Assembly (NCBI GenBank): GCA_035491935.1
Contig: DATJJW010000034.1
Coordinates: 1-26,345 of the forward strand
DNA: 26,345 nt
DNA from: DATJJW01 sp035491935
GTDB taxonomy: Bacteria > Pseudomonadota > Alphaproteobacteria > ATCC43930 > CGMCC-115725
Reading direction: 5' to 3'
Below the pieces are notes generated by a model that saw only the letters and a list, made by a program, of their open reading frames with translations, did no database searches and was not told the DNA's origin. Shown here one piece after another: positions 21,682-26,345 of this stretch. Numbering within the stretch: position 1 is the stretch's first letter; the number at the start of each line of letters is the position of its first letter. The position numbers were made by a program, and so were the translations under genes.

Positions 21682-22725
21682 ATGAGCGAACAGGAAGGGC
21701 GGCGCGCCGAATTCCTCACGGGCGCCGGCTGGGGCCTGGCGGAAATCCAGCCCTTGGCCGGCGATGCCTCGTTCCGCCGCTATTTTCGGCTCCGCGACGG
21801 TGAGCGCAAGGCGATGCTGATGGATGCGCCGCCGCCGGTCGAGGATGTGCGGCCGTTCCAGCGTATCGCCCGGCTACTGCACCAGTTGGATTATTCCGCA
21901 CCGCTGATCCTGGCCGGCGATCCCGCCGGCGGCTTTCTGCTGCTGGAGGATCTGGGCGATGCGACCTACACGCGGCTGATCGAGGCCGGCGCCGACGAGC
22001 GGATGCTCTATCTGCTGGCGACCGATCTGCTGGCCGACATGCATGCCCGCTTCGACCTTGGGCCCGCCAAGGACGTGCCGGCCTATAGCGACCAGCGCCT
22101 GCTGGACGAGGCGGCGCTGCTGACCGACTGGTTTCTGCCGGCGGCGACCGGCAATCCCACCGATCCCGACATCCGCGCCGATTACCTCGCGCGCTGGGCG
22201 GCGGTGCTGCCCTTGGCCCGTACCGTGCCGGACAGCCTGACCTTACGCGACTACCACATCGACAACCTGATGTATCTGGAGGAGCGGCCGGGCCTGCGCG
22301 CCTGCGGGTTGCTCGATTTCCAGGATGCGGTGATCGGCCCCGTCGCCTACGACCTCGTCTCGCTGATCGAGGATGCGCGGCGCGACATCGGGCCTGAGAT
22401 CGTGGCCGCCTGCCGCGCGCGCTATCTCGAACGCAGCCCCGGTATCGATGCGGCGGCCTTGGATCGCTCGCTCGCGATATTGGGCGCGCAGCGCCATGCC
22501 AAGGTCATCGGCATCTTCTGCCGGCTGATGAAGCGCGACGGCAAGCCGGGCTATCTGCGCCATCTGCCACGGCTCTGGCGCCTGATCGCCCGTGGCCTGG
22601 AGCATCCGGACCTGGCCGATATGCGCGCCTGGTTCGAGACCCATGTGCCGGCGCCATTGCGGACGATCCCCGAATCGTTGCAAGCATCGGCGTCCACTCA
22701 GCTAGGTATTCGGAGTCCCGCATGA
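21682..22725 (+). CDS. amgK: N-acetylmuramate/N-acetylglucosamine kinase (AmgK-like phosphotransferase)
   Basis: The 347-residue protein belongs to the aminoglycoside-phosphotransferase-like kinases. It has the catalytic loop LRDYHIDNLMYL (D190, D194, N195), the metal-binding LLDFQDA (D212) in place of the more common IDW, and an N-terminal lobe with DASFRRYFRL as the nucleotide-binding loop. With the next gene, murU, it should carry out the AmgK-MurU shortcut of peptidoglycan recycling known from Pseudomonas: MurNAc to MurNAc-1-phosphate, then to UDP-MurNAc. This bypasses the fosfomycin-sensitive MurA step. The ATG at 21682 follows GGGCGG. Its last four bases overlap the murU start (ATGA, 22722-22725), supporting translational coupling. 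Automatic annotation often calls such genes simply phosphotransferase. Confidence 0.9.
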   Translation: MSEQEGRRAEFLTGAGWGLAEIQPLAGDASFRRYFRLRDGERKAMLMDAPPPVEDVRPFQRIARLLHQLDYSAPLILAGDPAGGFLLLEDLGDATYTRLIEAGADERMLYLLATDLLADMHARFDLGPAKDVPAYSDQRLLDEAALLTDWFLPAATGNPTDPDIRADYLARWAAVLPLARTVPDSLTLRDYHIDNLMYLEERPGLRACGLLDFQDAVIGPVAYDLVSLIEDARRDIGPEIVAACRARYLERSPGIDAAALDRSLAILGAQRHAKVIGIFCRLMKRDGKPGYLRHLPRLWRLIARGLEHPDLADMRAWFETHVPAPLRTIPESLQASASTQLGIRSPA

Positions 22726-23447
22726 TCCGCCCTCGTTCCGGAATGGTCCTGGCTGCCGGGCGCGGCGAGCGGCTCAGGCCCCTGACCGACAATCTCCCGA
22801 AACCTCTGGTGCAGATCGACGAGCGGACGATGCTCGATCATGCCATCGACCGGCTGGTCGCCGTCGGCATTGAGCGGGTCGTGGTCAATGTCCATTACCT
22901 GGCCGACCAGATCATCGAGCATCTGAAGCCGAGGCATGATGTCGAGATCGTCATATCGCGCGAGGATAAGGTGCTGGAGACCGGCGGCGGCGTCACCAAC
23001 GCGCTGACGCTCCTGGGCGACGAGCCCTTCTTCGTGCTGAATGGCGACAGCTTCATCCTCAATGGCAAGGCGAGCGCACTCGACCGGCTGGCCGAGGCTT
23101 ATGACCCGGACAATGTCGATGCGGTGCTGCTGCTCCAGCGCACGGCCTCCGCGGTGGGATATGACGGCGAGCGCGGCGACTTCCTGCTCGACCAGATGGG
23201 CCGACCGACGCGCCGTACCGCCACGGATGTCGCGCCCTATGTCTTCGCCGGCGTGCAGCTGCTGTCGCCCAAGCTGTTCCGGGACGTGCCGGCCGGGCCG
23301 TTCTCGCTCAACGTGATCTATGATCGCGCGGCCGAATCCCAGAGGCTGTTGGCCCTCGTCCATGACGGCGAGTGGTACCATGTCGGCACGCCCGATGGGC
23401 TGGAGACGGTACGCGCCCAGCTCGCGATCCGCCGCACGGAGCGCTGA
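22722..23447 (+). CDS. murU: N-acetylmuramate-1-phosphate uridylyltransferase (MurU-like nucleotidyltransferase)
   Basis: The 241-residue enzyme has the sugar-nucleotidyltransferase signature: MVLAAGRGERLRPLTDNLPKPL (8-29, nucleotide-binding GxGxRxxPxT...PKP), VNVHYLADQI, REDKVLETGGGV and the metal-binding NGDSF. It should transfer UMP from UTP to MurNAc-1-phosphate, giving UDP-MurNAc for cell-wall synthesis. The pairing with the amgK-like gene through a four-base overlap supports this substrate over other hexose-1-phosphates. Length is slightly above Pseudomonas MurU (about 223). The next gene, addB, starts four bases after its stop, extending the operon. Confidence 0.92.
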   Translation: MIRPRSGMVLAAGRGERLRPLTDNLPKPLVQIDERTMLDHAIDRLVAVGIERVVVNVHYLADQIIEHLKPRHDVEIVISREDKVLETGGGVTNALTLLGDEPFFVLNGDSFILNGKASALDRLAEAYDPDNVDAVLLLQRTASAVGYDGERGDFLLDQMGRPTRRTATDVAPYVFAGVQLLSPKLFRDVPAGPFSLNVIYDRAAESQRLLALVHDGEWYHVGTPDGLETVRAQLAIRRTER

Positions 23448-23451
23448 TCCG

Positions 23452-26345
23452 GTGGCGGCCGAGCAAAAAAGCCGGCCTGCCGTCTTCACCATCCCGGCCG
23501 ACCGGCCCTTCTTCAACACGCTGATCGCCGGGCTGGTCGATGGTTCGCCCACCGATTTGGCCGCCGTCACCATCCTGCTGCCGTCGCGCCGCGCCGCCCG
23601 CGCCTTGCGCGAGGCGTTCCTGGCGCAATCGGGCGGAACCCCGATGCTGCTGCCACGCATGGCGGCCTTGGGCGATATCGATGCCGAAGAGATCGATCTT
23701 GCCGGCGGCGATGTGATCGCGGGCGAGGCGGATCTGTTGCCGGCGATCAGCGACACGCGGCGGCTGTTCCTGCTTTCGCGCCTGATCATGGCCTGGGGGC
23801 GACGGCGCGACGGCAGCGCCATCCTGCCGGCCCAGGCGGCGGCACTGGCCCGCGACCTTGCCAAGCTCATCGACCAGGCTCATGTCGAGCGGCTGGGCTT
23901 CGGGGGGCTGCAGACGCTGGTGCCCGTGGAACTCGCCCGGCATTGGCAGGTGACGCTCGATTTCCTCGCCATCGTGACCGAGCATTGGCCGGCGATGCTG
24001 GCCGATGAAGGCGTGCTCGACCCCGCCGACCGCCAGAACCGCTTGCTCGATGCCCAGCGTGCGCTATGGCGCGGACGCCCGCCCACTCATCCGGTGATCG
24101 CGGCGGGCTTCGCCGGCGCCAGCCCGGCCGTGGCCGATCTCCTCTCCTTGGTGGCGGTGCTGCCCCAGGGCCAGGTCGTGTTGCCCGGTGTCGACACGAG
24201 CGCCGATGCCGAGCTGTGGCAGGCGGTCCGCGACGACGCCACCCACCCGCAGCATGCTCTGGCCCGGCTTATCGACCATCTGGGCTTGGCCTACGAGGAT
24301 CTGCCGGTCTGGGGCGGCATTGCCGGCAAGCGGCCGCAGCGTCTGGCGCTCGCCCGCGAGATCATGCGGCCGGCGGCAATCAGCGAGAGATGGCGGGATC
24401 TGGGGCGCGATTTGGGCCATGGGGGCGGGCAGGATCTGGCCACCGCACTCCAGGGCCTCGCCCGCATCGACTGCGCCGGGCCGCAGGACGAGGCGACGAC
24501 CATCGCGCTGCTGCTGCGCGAGAGTCTGGAGGATCCGGACCAGACGGCAATGCTGGTGACGCCAGACCGCGGCTTGGCTCGCCGGGTTGCGGCCGAGCTC
24601 AGGCGCTGGAAGATCGATATCGACGATTCCGCCGGCACGCCCTTGAATCGCACGCCGCCGGGCCTCTTCCTGCGTCTCATTGCCGAGGCGGTGCTGGAGG
24701 ATATGGCGCCGGTGCCGCTGCTGGCGCTGCTGAAGCATCCGCTGGCCGCCGGCGGCATGGCGGTGCCCGAATTCCGCGCCCTGGTGCGCCGGCTGGAGCT
24801 GGCGGTGCTGCGCGGACCCCGGCCGGCGCCGGGGCTGGAAGGCTTGCGCCGCGCGGTGGCCGGCAAGGCTACGGAGCTGGTGCTGTTCGTCGAGCGTATA
24901 GTCGAGGCGCTGGAGCCGTTGACTCTAGATCAGCAGGTGCAGGTATCCCTAGCCGACGCCCTGGCCGGTCATATCCGCACCGCCGAAGCTTTGGCGGCCA
25001 GCGACGTCACGGCCGGTGCCGAGCGTCTTTGGGCCGGGGAGGCTGGCGAGGCGTTGGCGCTGGTCGTGACCGAGATCCATGAGGCTGCGCGCGACTTTCC
25101 GCCCTTGGCGCCGCGCGATTATCCGATGCTACTGGAAACCTTGCTCGCCGGCCGGGTCGTGCGCCCGCGCTTCGGCAAGCATGCCAGGCTGCGTATCTTC
25201 GGCACGCTGGAAGCACGGCTGCAGCAGGCGGATTTCGTCATCATGGCCGGCTTGAACGAAGGCTCCTGGCCCGGCGATGCCGGCCACGATCCTTGGATGT
25301 CGCGGCCGATGCGGCGCGATTTCGGCCTGCGTCCGCTGGAGGCGCAGATCGGCCTCGCCGCCCATGACTTCGCCGGCGCCCTGTTGGCGCCCCGCGTCGT
25401 GCTGACCCGCTCGCTCAAATCCGAGGGCGCGCCGACCGTACCGTCGCGCTGGCTGTTGCGGCTGGACACGGTGCTGAAGGCTTGTGGCCTGGCCCTGCCG
25501 CCGGCACCGCCGCATGCGGCCTGGGCACGGTTGATCGACCGACCGACAGAAGCGCCCGAACCCTGCCAGCCGCCGGCTCCGTGCCCACCGGTGGCAGCCC
25601 GGCCGCGCTCGCTCTCGGTTACCGAGATCGAGACCTGGATGCGTGATCCCTATGCGATCTATGCCCGCCATGTCCTGGATCTCCGCGCCATCGATCCGAT
25701 CGACGCCGATCCGGGCGCGGCGGAGCGCGGTACCTTCATCCATGCCGCACTCGACCGTTTCATCAGAGCCTATCCCAAGGCACTGCCGGCGGATCCGCTC
25801 GACAAGCTTTTGGCATTCGGCCGGCAGGCTTTCGGCGAGAGCCTGGACCGGCCGGGCGTCTGGGCCTTCTGGTGGCCGCGTTTCGAGCGCATCGCTGCCT
25901 GGGTCGTGGAGGAGATGGCGCGGCGCCGAGGCATGATCGCGGCCGCGACGGAAGCCAAGGGCAGCATCGAACTGGATGGGCCGGCCGGCACCTTCATTCT
26001 GCGTGCCAAGGCCGACCGTATCGATTTGACCCCGACCGGCGAGCTGGTCGTCATCGACTACAAGACCGGCCGGCCGCCCAGTACGCGCGAGATCCAGGCG
26101 GGCCTGGCACCGCAATTGCCACTGGAGGCGCTGATCGCCGAACAGGGTGGCTTCGCCGATGTCGAGGCGGCTGAGGTGGTGGCGCTCGAATTCTGGCGCC
26201 TGTCCGGCGGCGATCCGGCCGGCGAGGTGATCTATGCCGGCGATGCCGCCCATCCGCCTGCGGTGCTGGCGGGGGAGGCGCGGGCAGGCCTGATGGCGCT
26301 GGTAGCCGCCTTCGACGATCCGGCCACACCCTATCTCGCCCGGCC
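23452..26345 (+). CDS. addB: Double-strand break repair protein AddB (3' end outside window)
   Basis: The frame is open from a GTG at 23452-23454 (four bases after the murU stop) to the window end: 964 complete codons. AddB is the second helicase/nuclease-like subunit of the AddAB enzyme, which resects double-strand breaks for RecA. Visible parts: the N-terminal helicase-like region (VTILLPSRRAARALREAF, about 42-59); a middle MAGLNEGSWPGD motif typical of the family (about 600); and the C-terminal PD-(D/E)XK nuclease with SVTEIETWMRDPYAIY, RGTFIHAALDRF and LVVIDYKTGRPP (D869, K871). The position of the usual first iron-sulfur cysteine of Bacillus AddB is Asp in RDPYAIY, so the cluster is probably absent, as I recall for alphaproteobacterial AddB. 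Family length of about 1,000-1,050 suggests that about 40-80 residues are missing. addA is expected downstream. Confidence 0.95.
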   Translation, partial: MAAEQKSRPAVFTIPADRPFFNTLIAGLVDGSPTDLAAVTILLPSRRAARALREAFLAQSGGTPMLLPRMAALGDIDAEEIDLAGGDVIAGEADLLPAISDTRRLFLLSRLIMAWGRRRDGSAILPAQAAALARDLAKLIDQAHVERLGFGGLQTLVPVELARHWQVTLDFLAIVTEHWPAMLADEGVLDPADRQNRLLDAQRALWRGRPPTHPVIAAGFAGASPAVADLLSLVAVLPQGQVVLPGVDTSADAELWQAVRDDATHPQHALARLIDHLGLAYEDLPVWGGIAGKRPQRLALAREIMRPAAISERWRDLGRDLGHGGGQDLATALQGLARIDCAGPQDEATTIALLLRESLEDPDQTAMLVTPDRGLARRVAAELRRWKIDIDDSAGTPLNRTPPGLFLRLIAEAVLEDMAPVPLLALLKHPLAAGGMAVPEFRALVRRLELAVLRGPRPAPGLEGLRRAVAGKATELVLFVERIVEALEPLTLDQQVQVSLADALAGHIRTAEALAASDVTAGAERLWAGEAGEALALVVTEIHEAARDFPPLAPRDYPMLLETLLAGRVVRPRFGKHARLRIFGTLEARLQQADFVIMAGLNEGSWPGDAGHDPWMSRPMRRDFGLRPLEAQIGLAAHDFAGALLAPRVVLTRSLKSEGAPTVPSRWLLRLDTVLKACGLALPPAPPHAAWARLIDRPTEAPEPCQPPAPCPPVAARPRSLSVTEIETWMRDPYAIYARHVLDLRAIDPIDADPGAAERGTFIHAALDRFIRAYPKALPADPLDKLLAFGRQAFGESLDRPGVWAFWWPRFERIAAWVVEEMARRRGMIAAATEAKGSIELDGPAGTFILRAKADRIDLTPTGELVVIDYKTGRPPSTREIQAGLAPQLPLEALIAEQGGFADVEAAEVVALEFWRLSGGDPAGEVIYAGDAAHPPAVLAGEARAGLMALVAAFDDPATPYLAR

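Noticed and set aside
24066..25082. 338-residue open frame on the plus strand inside addB
   Set aside because: Very rich in Gly, Arg and Ala, no domain, and it lies in another frame of the well-supported addB gene.

Overview
The window is high-GC, gene-dense chromosomal DNA. Gene content points to an alphaproteobacterium: tsaE-amgK-murU-addB order, an MmcB-type repair protein, an alphaproteobacterial-style SOS box (GTTC-N7-GTTC), and an AddB without the iron-sulfur cysteine at the usual place. A Rhodospirillales-like lineage is plausible, but the species cannot be named from sequence reading alone. I see no rRNA, tRNA, CRISPR array, insertion sequence or intact prophage.

Layout. 1-557: C-terminal end of a penicillin-acylase-family hydrolase. 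674-2743: membrane O-acyltransferase fused to an SGNH domain. 2811-4052: threonine ammonia-lyase with an ACT domain, preceded by a leader whose inverted repeat runs into the Shine-Dalgarno sequence. 4101-10392 (minus strand): panC, an orphan LivH-type permease with an unusual lipoprotein-like N-terminal extension, a membrane PAS-PAS-GGDEF-EAL protein and a canonical diguanylate cyclase. The last two overlap by four bases (ATGA), so they form a c-di-GMP breaking/making pair. 10572-10961 (minus): SH3-type lipoprotein.

11045-13786: a LysR regulator divergent from two consecutive short-chain dehydrogenases, with inverted repeats between them. 13831-14977 (minus): alkB and mmcB, a small DNA-repair operon. 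15095-16816: SbmA/BacA-like ABC exporter-type protein. 16826-17395 (minus): GNAT acetyltransferase. 17396-17803: a 408-base gap with no convincing gene. 17804-18376: secreted four-cysteine protein with a lysine-rich tail, followed by a 12-bp hairpin. 18508-19707: Bcr/CflA-type drug-efflux MFS protein.

19704-21114 is the most interesting part: an XRE-S24 (LexA/CI-like) repressor divergent from a small DUF6456-like protein. Their shared 160-base control region holds a perfect 19-bp palindrome and a GTTC-N7-GTTC motif lying on the likely -10 element of the rightward gene. It looks like a domesticated phage-type switch wired to DNA damage.

21183-26345: tsaE (tRNA t6A synthesis), amgK and murU (peptidoglycan sugar recycling) and addB (double-strand break repair, cut by the window end), all tightly packed as one operon. 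Several units concern DNA damage (alkB-mmcB, the S24 switch, addB); this is a thematic remark, not evidence of one system. Nothing here is a clearly new multi-gene defence or metabolic system. The S24/DUF6456-like switch and the lipobox-LivH fusion are the best candidates for undescribed biology.
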